Shown piece after piece: positions 44,939 to 53,489 of a stretch of 64,000 bases of DNA. Source of the DNA: Rosettibacter sp964572725 (GTDB lineage Bacteria; Bacteroidota; Ignavibacteria; Ignavibacteriales; Melioribacteraceae). Made by a program: the position numbers and the translations under genes. Location of the stretch: contig CAZNFW010000005.1 in the NCBI GenBank assembly GCA_964572725.1, positions 1 through 64,000 of the forward strand, read 5' to 3'. The first letter of the stretch is position 1; every line of letters starts with the position of its first letter. The notes below the pieces were generated by a model that did not search any database, was not told the DNA's origin, and saw only the letters and a program-made list of their open reading frames with translations.

Positions 44939-45150
44939 CTAAGATATTTAAGAATGATATTGCAAAACTACAATTTTAATTTCCCTTTCATTTATAAGAG
45001 TCTTCTAAGAAAAATATAATTTACTCAAAAATGAATTAAATAAATTAAACAGCTTTCAATAATTAGATATAAGTTTTGTATTTTAAGCAAACAGCTGAAA
45101 ATGAAAAGTATAAAAAAATTCATATCGATTTTAATTCTTTATTATTTTTT

Positions 45151-45181
45151 TTGGATTAACTATAATTTTTATATAATTTAG
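45151..45181 (+). promoter_or_regulatory. Candidate FCB-type promoter for the hexuronate operon
   Basis: TTG (45151-45153), 20 bases, then TAATTTAG (45174-45181). Both elements and the spacing are the same as those of the atpD candidate. It lies 69 bases before the exuT start. Confidence 0.5.
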
Positions 45182-45182
45182 T

Positions 45183-45203
45183 AATCGATAAAGTTTACGA
45201 TAT
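45183..45203 (+). promoter_or_regulatory. Imperfect palindrome, candidate operator at exuT
   Basis: AATCGATAAA-G-TTTACGATAT is an imperfect dyad (TATCG-TAAA against ATCGATAAA) centred on 45193, directly downstream of the -7 candidate and so at the expected start of transcription. Size and shape suit a LacI- or GntR-type repressor; no regulator gene is in the window. Confidence 0.4.
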
Positions 45204-45249
45204 AATTTTAATTACGTAACTTTTCACTAAAATATAAAAGAGGTCAAAA

Positions 45250-46578
45250 ATGACTGCCATCAATCATTCAGAAAATGGCCGAATTACTACAAAAATCGGG
45301 AAATACAGATGGGTAATTCTTGCATTAGTGTTTTTTGCTACAACTGTGAATTATCTCGACCGACAAGTAATAAGTCTACTTAAAGATGACTACCTCGAAC
45401 CTCAGTTTAACTGGAGCGAAACTGATTATGCAAATATTGTGGTTGTATTTCAACTTTGCTATGCTTTAGGAATGTTAGTTGTAGGTTGGTTTATTGATAA
45501 GGTTGGAACAAAATTAGGTTATGCACTCTCACTTACTATATGGAGTTTAGCTGCTATTGGACATGCTTTTGCAAGAAGTACTGTTGGATTTATGGTTGCT
45601 CGTGGATTTTTAGGAATTAGTGAATCTGGAAATTTCCCAGCTGCAATTAAAACAGTTGCTGAATGGTTCCCTAAAAAGGAAAGAGCATTGGCAACAGGAA
45701 TATTTAATTCAGGGACAAATGTTGGTGCAATAATAGCTCCATTATCAGTTCCTTTTATTGCTGCAGCTTGGGGCTGGCAGGAAGCTTTTATTATTACGGG
45801 TGCAATTGGGTTAATTTGGCTGATATTTTGGTTTGTTATGTATGAAATTCCTTCTAAACATAAAAAATTAAGTAAAGAAGAATTTGAATACATTCATAGT
45901 GACAAAGATGAAACTGTAGAAAATCAAAATAAAGAAAAAGTAAGCTGGTTCAAATTACTCACATATCGTCAAACTTGGGCATTCGTTATTGGTAAATTTA
46001 TGACCGATCCAATTTGGTGGTTTTATTTATTCTGGTTACCGTCATTTCTCAATAAACAATATGGAATGACTAAAACTGATTATGCTTTGCCTATAGCTGT
46101 GGTTTATACATTGACAACTGTGGGTAGTATTTTTGGCGGCTGGCTTTCAGGATATTTTATTGGTAAAGGCTGGCCTGTCTATAAAGCAAGAAGAACTGCC
46201 ATGCTTGTTTTTGCTTTATTAGTTGTTCCAGTGGTTTTTGCTCAGGCTTTAGGTACATATAGTTATTGGTATGCAGTATTAATTATTGGACTTGCAGCAG
46301 CATCTCATCAAGCATGGTCTGCAAATATTTTTACTACAACTTCAGATATGTTCCCTAAAAAAGCTGTTGCTTCTGTAACTGGTATTGGTGGTATGGCTGG
46401 AGCTATTGGAGGAATTTTACTTTCGAGTTTAGCAGGTTTATTATTAGACCATTTCAAAGCTCTGGGTAATATTGAAACAGGTTATTACATTATGTTCATT
46501 ATTTGTGGAACAGCTTACTTAGGTGCTTGGGTAATATTTAATTTATTAGCTCCTCAAATGAAAAAAGTAGAATTATAA
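45250..46578 (+). CDS. exuT: Hexuronate transporter, MFS family (ExuT-like)
   Basis: A 442-residue, 12-helix major facilitator permease of the anion:cation symporter group. NYLDRQVIS in the first helix, the loop 2-3 motif GWFIDKVGTKLGYALS, and RGFLGISESGNFPAAIKTVAEWFP are typical of ExuT and related sugar-acid symporters. It would import galacturonate and glucuronate across the inner membrane with protons. It heads the catabolic gene run, with uxaC starting 18 bases after its stop. GAGG lies just before the ATG. Confidence 0.9.
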   Translation: MTAINHSENGRITTKIGKYRWVILALVFFATTVNYLDRQVISLLKDDYLEPQFNWSETDYANIVVVFQLCYALGMLVVGWFIDKVGTKLGYALSLTIWSLAAIGHAFARSTVGFMVARGFLGISESGNFPAAIKTVAEWFPKKERALATGIFNSGTNVGAIIAPLSVPFIAAAWGWQEAFIITGAIGLIWLIFWFVMYEIPSKHKKLSKEEFEYIHSDKDETVENQNKEKVSWFKLLTYRQTWAFVIGKFMTDPIWWFYLFWLPSFLNKQYGMTKTDYALPIAVVYTLTTVGSIFGGWLSGYFIGKGWPVYKARRTAMLVFALLVVPVVFAQALGTYSYWYAVLIIGLAAASHQAWSANIFTTTSDMFPKKAVASVTGIGGMAGAIGGILLSSLAGLLLDHFKALGNIETGYYIMFIICGTAYLGAWVIFNLLAPQMKKVEL

Positions 46579-46596
46579 AATAAATTGGGTTTTATT

Positions 46597-48009
46597 ATGA
46601 AAGATGTATTTATTACAGAAAATTTTTTATTGACAAATAAAACTGCTCAGATTCTTTATCACGAGTATGCAGCAAAGAAGCCAATCATTGATTATCACTG
46701 TCATCTGCCTGTAAACGAAATTGCAGAGAATAAAAAGTTTGAAAATATTACACAAATATGGCTGTATGGAGATCATTATAAATGGCGAGCAATGAGAACC
46801 AATGGTGTCAACGAAAGATATATTACAGGTGATGCTTCTGATAAAGAAAAATTTTTCAAATGGGCAGAAACAGTTCCATATACAATTAAAAATCCTCTTT
46901 ATCATTGGACTCATATGGAACTGAAGAAACCATTTGGTATTTCTGATAAATTATTAAACTTAGATACTGCCGAAGAAATTTGGAATCGCTGCAACGAACT
47001 ACTTCAGCAGGATGATTTTTCTACTCAGGGAATAATTAAACAATGGAACGTTGAAGTAATTTGTACAACTGATGATCCTGTTGATTCACTCGAATATCAC
47101 AAAAAAATAAAAGAAAATCCTTTTGGAACAAAAGTAATACCAGCTTTTCGTCCCGATAAAGCAATGGCTGTTGAAAACTTAGCTGAGTTCTTAAATTATC
47201 TAAAAAAACTTGAGCAAGCATCAAATATATCAATTAAAGATTTCCAAAGCTTTATCGAAGCAATAAGAAAACGACATGATTACTTTCATGAAAATGGATG
47301 CCGCCTTTCTGATCATGGAATTGAGACAGCTTATGCAGAAGATTATACTCTAAGTGAAATCGAAAATATTTTTCAAAAAATATTATCTAAAAAGGAACTA
47401 ACACAAAGTGAAATACTCAAATTCAAATCTGCTATGATGTATGAATTTGGAATTATGGATTATGAAAAAGGTTGGGTTCATCAATTACATCTTGGTGCAT
47501 TAAGAAATAATAATTCAAGAATGTATCGAACTTTGGGACCAGATACCGGCTGGGATTCAATCGGCGATTTTGAAATTGCTCGACCACTTGCAAAATTTTT
47601 AGATAGACTTGATAGTGAAAACAAATTAACAAAAACAATAATTTATAATCTTAATCCCGCTGATAATGAATTAATCGCAACAATGATTGGTAATTTCCAG
47701 GATGGAACTATTCCAGGCAAACTGCAATATGGAAGTGCATGGTGGTTCTTAGATCAAAAAAGTGGAATTGAAAAACAAATTGATGCTCTATCGAATATGA
47801 GCTTGCTTAGCAGATTTATTGGTATGTTAACTGACTCCCGCAGTTTCTTATCTTATGTGCGCCACGAATATTTTAGAAGAATTCTTTGTAACATCTTAGG
47901 CGAAGAAATTGAAAAAGGATTGATACCGAATGATATTAAATTAATTGGAAAAATTGTTGAAGATATTTCGTACAACAATGCAAGAAATTATTTTGACTTT
48001 TGGAATTAA
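46597..48009 (+). CDS. uxaC: Glucuronate/galacturonate isomerase
   Basis: A 470-residue uronate isomerase of the amidohydrolase superfamily. It isomerises D-glucuronate to D-fructuronate and D-galacturonate to D-tagaturonate. The zinc-site DYHCHLPVNEIAENK (about 31-45), MRTNGVNERYITGDA, and the C-terminal DSRSFLSYVRHEYFRRILCN are family signatures. The frame also opens at a TTG at 46585, but the ATG at 46597 is the likely start. It is followed by the epimerase gene after 21 bases, consistent with co-transcription. Confidence 0.97.
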   Translation: MKDVFITENFLLTNKTAQILYHEYAAKKPIIDYHCHLPVNEIAENKKFENITQIWLYGDHYKWRAMRTNGVNERYITGDASDKEKFFKWAETVPYTIKNPLYHWTHMELKKPFGISDKLLNLDTAEEIWNRCNELLQQDDFSTQGIIKQWNVEVICTTDDPVDSLEYHKKIKENPFGTKVIPAFRPDKAMAVENLAEFLNYLKKLEQASNISIKDFQSFIEAIRKRHDYFHENGCRLSDHGIETAYAEDYTLSEIENIFQKILSKKELTQSEILKFKSAMMYEFGIMDYEKGWVHQLHLGALRNNNSRMYRTLGPDTGWDSIGDFEIARPLAKFLDRLDSENKLTKTIIYNLNPADNELIATMIGNFQDGTIPGKLQYGSAWWFLDQKSGIEKQIDALSNMSLLSRFIGMLTDSRSFLSYVRHEYFRRILCNILGEEIEKGLIPNDIKLIGKIVEDISYNNARNYFDFWN

Positions 48010-48030
48010 TAATAATAATGAAGGTAAATC

Positions 48031-49578
48031 ATGGAACTATCAAATTTAATGGAAGAAATAAAAAGTAATAACATAGTAAGCAATCAATTAGTAGAACTTC
48101 AAATTGGAGATTCTATTAAAATAAAAGCTTACCCATTTTCTGTTAATAACATTGATGATTCTTTTTTCTTTATGGGTAAAGAAAATTTAGAAAAATTTCT
48201 TTTTATTGTTTATGCTAAAGACCAATATGCAAAAAACTTTGACGGCGAAGTTATTGATGCCGGCAAACAAGTTTTTATAAAGAAATGTAATCTTACAACA
48301 AAAAATAGAATTGAACTGCAAAAATTATTTGACTTCACAATTGCTAAACCTCTTGGATTATGTAATTCATTTGGATGTGGTGATCGATTAGGACTTGCAA
48401 ATCCAGGCCACATTCGTGCAATAAAAGATTCTGGATTTAAACCAATTTTAGCTCAACAATCAATTAGAGAATTAACCCGCACACAAAGAACTCCTCAAGA
48501 AGTGATGGATGCTGCTGTTTGGGCTGTATTTCAAGAAGGTTATAAAGATGGATTTGGTTCCGATGCAGACCACCTCAAAACTTTTGAAGATATTGATTTA
48601 ATGCTAAGTGCTAATTTTACAATGTTTACTTTTGATCCAAGCGAACATGTTGATAATAATGCAGACCATTACAACGAAAATGAATTAATTGAAAAAGTAA
48701 AATCAATTAATTGGGATGAATTGAAAGATTCTTATGAAGAAGCAGAGAAAAGATATGTAAACATAAAATTCAATATTTCTGATAAATTAACTCTCGAAGT
48801 TACAAAAGAAAATTTTCTTAGAGCCTATGCAAAATATGGAAAAGCAATAATTCATATTAAAAAAATGTATGATTATCTTTCATCAAAATGTGAAAGCGGT
48901 AAATTCGAAGTTGAAGTTTCTGTTGATGAAACTGAATCTGTTACATCTCCATTCGAACATTTCTTTTTTGCAAATGAACTTAATCGACTTGGTGTAAAAT
49001 ATATTAGCTTGGCTCCAAGATTTATTGGTGATTTTGAAAAAGGTATTGATTATAAAGGTGATTTAGATTTATTTAAAAAAGAATATGAAAAACATTTAGC
49101 AATAACTAAATATTTTGGAAAATATAAAATTAGTTTACATTCAGGTAGTGATAAATTTTCTGCTTATCGTGTAATTGGTTCATTAAAAGATGCATACACT
49201 CATGTTAAAACTGCAGGCACAAGTTATCTTGAAGCATTGAGAGTTGTTGCAGCAAAACAGCCAGATTTGTTTAGAGAAATCTTAGATTTCAGCAAAGGTC
49301 TTTACGAAACTGAAAAAAGAAGTTATCATGTTTCTGCGGATATTAATAAGGTAAAGACTGGCAAAGAATATTCTAACGAAGAATTATTAAGTTTATTTAA
49401 TTCTAATGATGTTCGACAAGTACTTCATGTTACATTCGGTAAAGTATTGACTGAAAAAGATTCTGATGGAAAATTTTTGTTCAAAGATAAAATTCTTAGA
49501 TGCTTAATTGAAAACGAAGATACTCATTATGAATTTATAGTCAATCATTTCAAAAAACATTTGGAGCCTTTTAAGTGA
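48031..49578 (+). CDS. uxaE: Tagaturonate epimerase
   Basis: A 515-residue protein of the UxaE family first described in Thermotoga, which epimerises D-tagaturonate to D-fructuronate so that galacturonate joins the glucuronate route without UxaB/UxaA. Conserved blocks seen are FGCGDRLGLANPGHIRAI, QQSIRELTRTQRTPQEVMD, and AVFQEGYKDGFGSDADHLKT, with the expected His and Asp residues. Placed between uxaC and kdgA it fits the pathway exactly. Its stop overlaps the kdgA start by one base. Confidence 0.88.
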   Translation: MELSNLMEEIKSNNIVSNQLVELQIGDSIKIKAYPFSVNNIDDSFFFMGKENLEKFLFIVYAKDQYAKNFDGEVIDAGKQVFIKKCNLTTKNRIELQKLFDFTIAKPLGLCNSFGCGDRLGLANPGHIRAIKDSGFKPILAQQSIRELTRTQRTPQEVMDAAVWAVFQEGYKDGFGSDADHLKTFEDIDLMLSANFTMFTFDPSEHVDNNADHYNENELIEKVKSINWDELKDSYEEAEKRYVNIKFNISDKLTLEVTKENFLRAYAKYGKAIIHIKKMYDYLSSKCESGKFEVEVSVDETESVTSPFEHFFFANELNRLGVKYISLAPRFIGDFEKGIDYKGDLDLFKKEYEKHLAITKYFGKYKISLHSGSDKFSAYRVIGSLKDAYTHVKTAGTSYLEALRVVAAKQPDLFREILDFSKGLYETEKRSYHVSADINKVKTGKEYSNEELLSLFNSNDVRQVLHVTFGKVLTEKDSDGKFLFKDKILRCLIENEDTHYEFIVNHFKKHLEPFK

Positions 49579-50152
49579 TGAGCAGACAAACAATAATTGA
49601 AGAAATATTAAATAGAAAAGTGGTTGCTGTTCTTAGAATTAAAGAACAGGAAAAATTAAAAAAAGTAATCGAAGCATTGGCAGATGGCGGAATTACAATT
49701 GCAGAAATTACAATGACTGTTCCAAATGCAATTCAATTAATTGAAAAGATGAGCAGTGAATTGGATGAGAATATTATTGTTGGAGTAGGTTCTGTTCTCA
49801 ATAAACAAGTTGCTGAAGATGCAATAAAGGCTGGTGCTAAGTATGTTGTAAGTCCTATATTCAAAAAAGAAATAATTGAAACAGCACACAAATATAATAT
49901 ACCTGCAATGCCGGGATGTTTTACACCTACAGAAATTCAAACAGCTTACGAATCTGATGCAGACATTATAAAAGTTTTTCCAGCTGATGTTTTAGGCATG
50001 GCATTCTTCAAAGGAATTTTAGCTCCAATGCCTCATCTCAAATTAATGCCTACTGGAGGTGTTACATTAACAAATGCCGGAGAATGGTTAAAAGCTGGTG
50101 CTTGTGCTGTTGGTATTGGTTCTGCTTTGCTAGATAAAGAAGCAATTCAAAA
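49578..50152 (+). CDS. kdgA: KDPG/KHG aldolase, 3' end lost in the assembly gap
   Basis: The first 191 residues of a KDPG aldolase, whose usual length is about 210, so only about 20 residues are missing in the N-run. It cleaves 2-keto-3-deoxy-6-phosphogluconate to pyruvate and glyceraldehyde 3-phosphate. The Schiff-base lysine is K132 in IIKVFPADVLG; EITMTVP holds the proton-shuttling glutamate, and LMPTGGVTL is the phosphate loop. The ATG at 49578 is preferred to an adjacent GTG at 49575. The frame that seems to run through the gap into the next gene is an assembly artefact. Confidence 0.93.
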
Positions 50153-50252
50153 NNNNNNNNNNNNNNNNNNNNNNNNNNNNNNNNNNNNNNNNNNNNNNNN
50201 NNNNNNNNNNNNNNNNNNNNNNNNNNNNNNNNNNNNNNNNNNNNNNNNNNNN
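50153..50252. other. Assembly gap of exactly 100 N
   Basis: A run of 100 N, the conventional filler for a scaffold gap of unknown size. It removes the end of kdgA and the beginning of the SDR gene. Confidence 0.99.
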
Positions 50253-50897
50253 AATGTTCTCGATAAAGAAGCTTTGATTAATGCTAAAAAAGAGATTAAT
50301 GAAAAGTTAGGTAAAATAGATGTATTAGTTAATTGTGCTGGTGGTAATAATCCTGCAGCAACAACACAACTTGAATTTCTTACAAAGGATGATATAAATG
50401 ATTTATCGAAGGGATTTTTTGGATTAGAACTTGATGGCTTTCGTCAAGTATTTGATTTGAATTTCTTAGGTACAGTTTTACCAACAATGATATTTGCTAA
50501 AGATATGGTCGGTCGTGGTGGTTCTATTATTAATATTTCATCTATGAGTTCTTATAGACCTATCACAAGAGTTGTAGCTTATTCAGCAGCAAAGTCTGCA
50601 GTCAATAATTTAACAGAATGGTTAGCTGTTCATTTAGCAAAATTAAATATTAGAGTTAACGCTATTGCACCAGGATTTTTCTTAACTGACCAAAATCGAT
50701 TTTTATTGCTTGATAAAGAAACAAATCAATTAACTGAAAGAGGTAAAAAAATTATAGCTCATACACCGATGGGACGCTTTGGTGAGCCTGAAGAAATTGT
50801 TGGAACATTGCTCTACCTGATTTCTGATATTTCAAAATTTGTAACAGGTGTTGTTATTCCCGTTGATGGTGGATTTAATGCATTTTGTGGTGTTTAA
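50253..50897 (+). CDS. uxuB: SDR-type D-mannonate oxidoreductase (fructuronate reductase), 5' end lost in gap
   Basis: 214 C-terminal residues of an SDR enzyme; the Rossmann glycine motif and about 60-70 residues are in the gap. Visible are the VNCAGG motif, an N-x-x-G-T-V strand, SSMSSYRPITRVVAYSAAKSAV with the catalytic Ser, Tyr and Lys, and the C-terminal PVDGGFNAFCGV. The FFGLELDGFRQVFDLNFLGT segment is typical of SDR fructuronate reductases (as in Bacillus and Thermotoga), which reduce D-fructuronate to D-mannonate. Position between kdgA and the sugar kinase supports this. A different sugar-acid dehydrogenase remains possible. Confidence 0.8.
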   Translation, partial: NVLDKEALINAKKEINEKLGKIDVLVNCAGGNNPAATTQLEFLTKDDINDLSKGFFGLELDGFRQVFDLNFLGTVLPTMIFAKDMVGRGGSIINISSMSSYRPITRVVAYSAAKSAVNNLTEWLAVHLAKLNIRVNAIAPGFFLTDQNRFLLLDKETNQLTERGKKIIAHTPMGRFGEPEEIVGTLLYLISDISKFVTGVVIPVDGGFNAFCGV

Positions 50898-51076
50898 TTT
50901 AATATCCTTTATTAATAGACTTTTTTATGAACATAATTAAATGATAACTCTAAAACTTTGAAGAGACTAAAATAAAGAACATGCTTTTCAAGCAGGTAAA
51001 AAAGTTTTTATGATTTTTATAATGGCTTTAAAACTATCTTCAAATATTGTAATTAATAAAATGAGGATTAACTAAA

Positions 51077-52159
51077 ATGAGTTATGGATTTAATATTAAA
51101 AAAGATACTGCTTTAGACCTTGTTTCATTAGGTGCTTTAGTTCATCGCCTTGATCCCGGAATTATTCCATTTAGAAAAGCAACTGAATGCAAAATTCATG
51201 TAAGCGGCGGTGAATATAATGTTGCTGCTAATTTATCTGATTGTTTTAAAATGAATACAGGAATTGTAACAGCGATTGTCAAATATCCTATTGGTGATTT
51301 AATTGCTGAACGTGTTCGTGCAATGGGTGTAAAATTATTTGCGAAAGAATTTCAACATAATGGTGTAAATGGTCCAAACATGGCTACTGTTTATAGTGAT
51401 AGAGGTTTTGGTTCAAGAGCACCTGTTGTTTTTTATAACCGAAGCAACGAAGCTGCTGCATTATTAAAACCGGGAGATATAGACTGGAATTCTATTTTTA
51501 CTCTGGGTGTAAAATGGTTTCACAGCGGGGGAATATTTGCTTCATTATCAGAAACTACTGGACAACTTATTATTGAAGGAATGAAAGCAGCTAAAGCATC
51601 CGGCGCTGTTACAAGTTTTGATTTGAATTATAGAGCTAAATTGTGGAATATATGGGGCGGAGAATCCAAAGCTGTTGAAGTTATTCGTAAGATTGTAGAA
51701 CATGTTGATGTTCTTGTTGGTAACGAAGAAGATTTGCAAAAAGGTTTGGGAATTCCTGGACCTGAAGTAACTGCTAAATCAAAATTAGACCCTTCAGTTT
51801 TCATTGCAATGATTGATGATGTCGTTAAAAAGTTTCCTAATGTAAAAGTTGTTGCTACAACTTTAAGAGAAGTTCATTCAACTAATAGGCATAGTTGGAG
51901 TGCAGTTGCGTGGATTAATGGCAAAACTTATCAAGCACCAACTGCAGAACTTGATGTTTATGACAGAGTTGGAGGCGGAGATGGTTTTGCAGCTGGATTT
52001 TTCTATGGCATATTAACAGGTGCAGACCCTGAAGATGCTGTAAAACTTGGATGGGCTCATGGTGCTTTATTGACAACTTATCCCGGTGATACTACCATGG
52101 CTACTCTTGATGAAGTAATTGCTTTTGCAAAAGGTGGTTCTGCAAGAATTCAGAGATAA
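51077..52159 (+). CDS. PfkB-family sugar-acid kinase (KdgK-like)
   Basis: A 360-residue ribokinase-family kinase. GGEYNVAANLSDCF is the N-terminal glycine-rich motif and DVYDRVGGGDGFAAGFFYG is the C-terminal PfkB signature with the catalytic aspartate; GGGD replaces the usual GAGD. It is longer than standard KdgK (about 310). In this operon it would phosphorylate 2-keto-3-deoxygluconate to KDPG for KdgA; gluconate is an alternative substrate if the LarA/Gnd route described below is real. It is preceded by a 179-base gap and a good GAGG site, so it may have its own promoter. Confidence 0.82.
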   Translation: MSYGFNIKKDTALDLVSLGALVHRLDPGIIPFRKATECKIHVSGGEYNVAANLSDCFKMNTGIVTAIVKYPIGDLIAERVRAMGVKLFAKEFQHNGVNGPNMATVYSDRGFGSRAPVVFYNRSNEAAALLKPGDIDWNSIFTLGVKWFHSGGIFASLSETTGQLIIEGMKAAKASGAVTSFDLNYRAKLWNIWGGESKAVEVIRKIVEHVDVLVGNEEDLQKGLGIPGPEVTAKSKLDPSVFIAMIDDVVKKFPNVKVVATTLREVHSTNRHSWSAVAWINGKTYQAPTAELDVYDRVGGGDGFAAGFFYGILTGADPEDAVKLGWAHGALLTTYPGDTTMATLDEVIAFAKGGSARIQR

Positions 52160-52195
52160 TACCATGTGCTCCATAATTTATAATTTGAGGAATTT

Positions 52196-53467
52196 ATGAT
52201 TTACTTTGCATCTGGAGCACCAGATAAAATTTTTAATGAAGCAGAAATTAAAGAAAGTCTTTATTCTGCACTGGACAAATTAGGAAACAAGAAAAAAGTT
52301 CTTGTTATTCCTCCAGATTTTACTCGATATCACTCTAAAGCTGGAGATATAACTCGTTATATTTACGAGTATTATAAAGATAATTTAAAAGATATTTTGC
52401 CAGCTCTTGGAACTCATACCCCTATGACTGATAACGAAATTGAAACCATGTTTGGAAATGTTCCAAAGAATTTATTTCGAATTCATAGATGGAGAGAGGA
52501 TTTAGTGACGCTTGGCGAAGTTCCAGCTGAATATGTTAATAAAGTATCCGAAGGAAAAGTAAATTATTCATGGCCGGCTCAAGTTAATAAATTACTTGTG
52601 GAAGGTAACTTTGATTTAATTTTATCAATTGGTCAAGTTGTTCCTCACGAAGTAATTGGAATGGCTAATTATAATAAAAATATTTTTGTTGGAACTGGTG
52701 GCAAGGAAGGAATTAACAAAAGCCATTTCCTAGGTGCAGTTTATGGAATGGAAAGAATTATGGGACGAGCAGAAAATCCTGTAAGAAGTGTTTTAAATTA
52801 TGCTTCTGATAATTTTGCAAGACATCTGCCAATAGTTTATATCTTAACTGTAATAGGTAAGGACGAAAATAATAATCTTGTAATGAAAGGACTTTATATT
52901 GGTGATGATTTTGAATGTTTTAAATTAGCTTCTGAGTTATCTCTAAAAGTAAACTTTGAAATGTTAGATAAACCACTTAAAAAAATAGTTGTTTATCTCG
53001 ACCCTCATGAATTTAAAAGTACTTGGCTTGGAAATAAAAGTATATATCGTACACGAATGGCAATTGCAGATGAGGGCGAACTTATTATTCTTGCACCTGG
53101 ATTGAAGGAATTTGGTGAAGATAAAGAAATCGACAAATTAATTAGAAAATATGGGTATAAAACTACTCCAGAAATTTTGAAATATGTTGAAGAATATGAT
53201 GAACTAAAAAATAACTTGAGTGCAGCTGCCCACTTAATTCATGGTTCGTCTGAAAATCGTTTTAAGATTACTTATTGTCCCGGTCATTTATCTAAAGAAG
53301 AAATAGAAAGCGTTAATTTTAATTATGCTGACCTTGTAACTATGATGAAGAAATACAACCCAGAAAAATTAAAAGATGGATTTAATGAAGTTGATGGTGA
53401 AATTATATTCTTCATTTCAAATCCAGCTCTGGGTTTGTGGTCATACAAAGGAAGATTTATTAATTAA
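52196..53467 (+). CDS. LarA-superfamily enzyme, probably a sugar-acid C2 epimerase
   Basis: A 423-residue member of the nickel-pincer (lactate racemase LarA) superfamily. The key features of LarA can be placed: R44 in PPDFTRYHS, H74 in ALGTHTP, H151 in QVVPHEV, K161 in NYNKNI where LarA's cofactor-bound lysine lies, and H177 in NKSHF. It is therefore likely active and dependent on the LarB/LarC/LarE-made cofactor; those genes are not here. Characterised relatives racemise lactate, malate and phenyllactate or epimerise hydroxyglutarate and gluconate. Between a hexuronate kinase and 6-phosphogluconate dehydrogenase the best guess is interconversion of D-mannonate and D-gluconate. Confidence 0.72.
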   Translation: MIYFASGAPDKIFNEAEIKESLYSALDKLGNKKKVLVIPPDFTRYHSKAGDITRYIYEYYKDNLKDILPALGTHTPMTDNEIETMFGNVPKNLFRIHRWREDLVTLGEVPAEYVNKVSEGKVNYSWPAQVNKLLVEGNFDLILSIGQVVPHEVIGMANYNKNIFVGTGGKEGINKSHFLGAVYGMERIMGRAENPVRSVLNYASDNFARHLPIVYILTVIGKDENNNLVMKGLYIGDDFECFKLASELSLKVNFEMLDKPLKKIVVYLDPHEFKSTWLGNKSIYRTRMAIADEGELIILAPGLKEFGEDKEIDKLIRKYGYKTTPEILKYVEEYDELKNNLSAAAHLIHGSSENRFKITYCPGHLSKEEIESVNFNYADLVTMMKKYNPEKLKDGFNEVDGEIIFFISNPALGLWSYKGRFIN

Positions 53468-53489
53468 AAATAAAAGGAGAATTATAATT

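Larger units (their letters stand above)
44939..45249. other. Intergenic region upstream of exuT
   Basis: This 311-base stretch has no credible coding frame. It holds the exuT promoter candidate (45151-45181) and the operator-like sequence (45183-45203). CATATCGATTTTA at 45121-45133 may be a second, weaker half-site of the same operator. AAACAGCT occurs twice (near 45047 and 45089) with no clear meaning. Confidence 0.4.

Noticed and set aside
49575..50897. A single 440-residue KdgA-SDR fusion protein
   Set aside because: The frame is continuous only because of 100 N; the two halves are separate, well-known enzymes, each truncated at the gap.
52196..53467. Simple lactate racemase
   Set aside because: Placement between sugar-acid genes and divergence around the cofactor lysine make lactate an unlikely substrate, though the superfamily is right.
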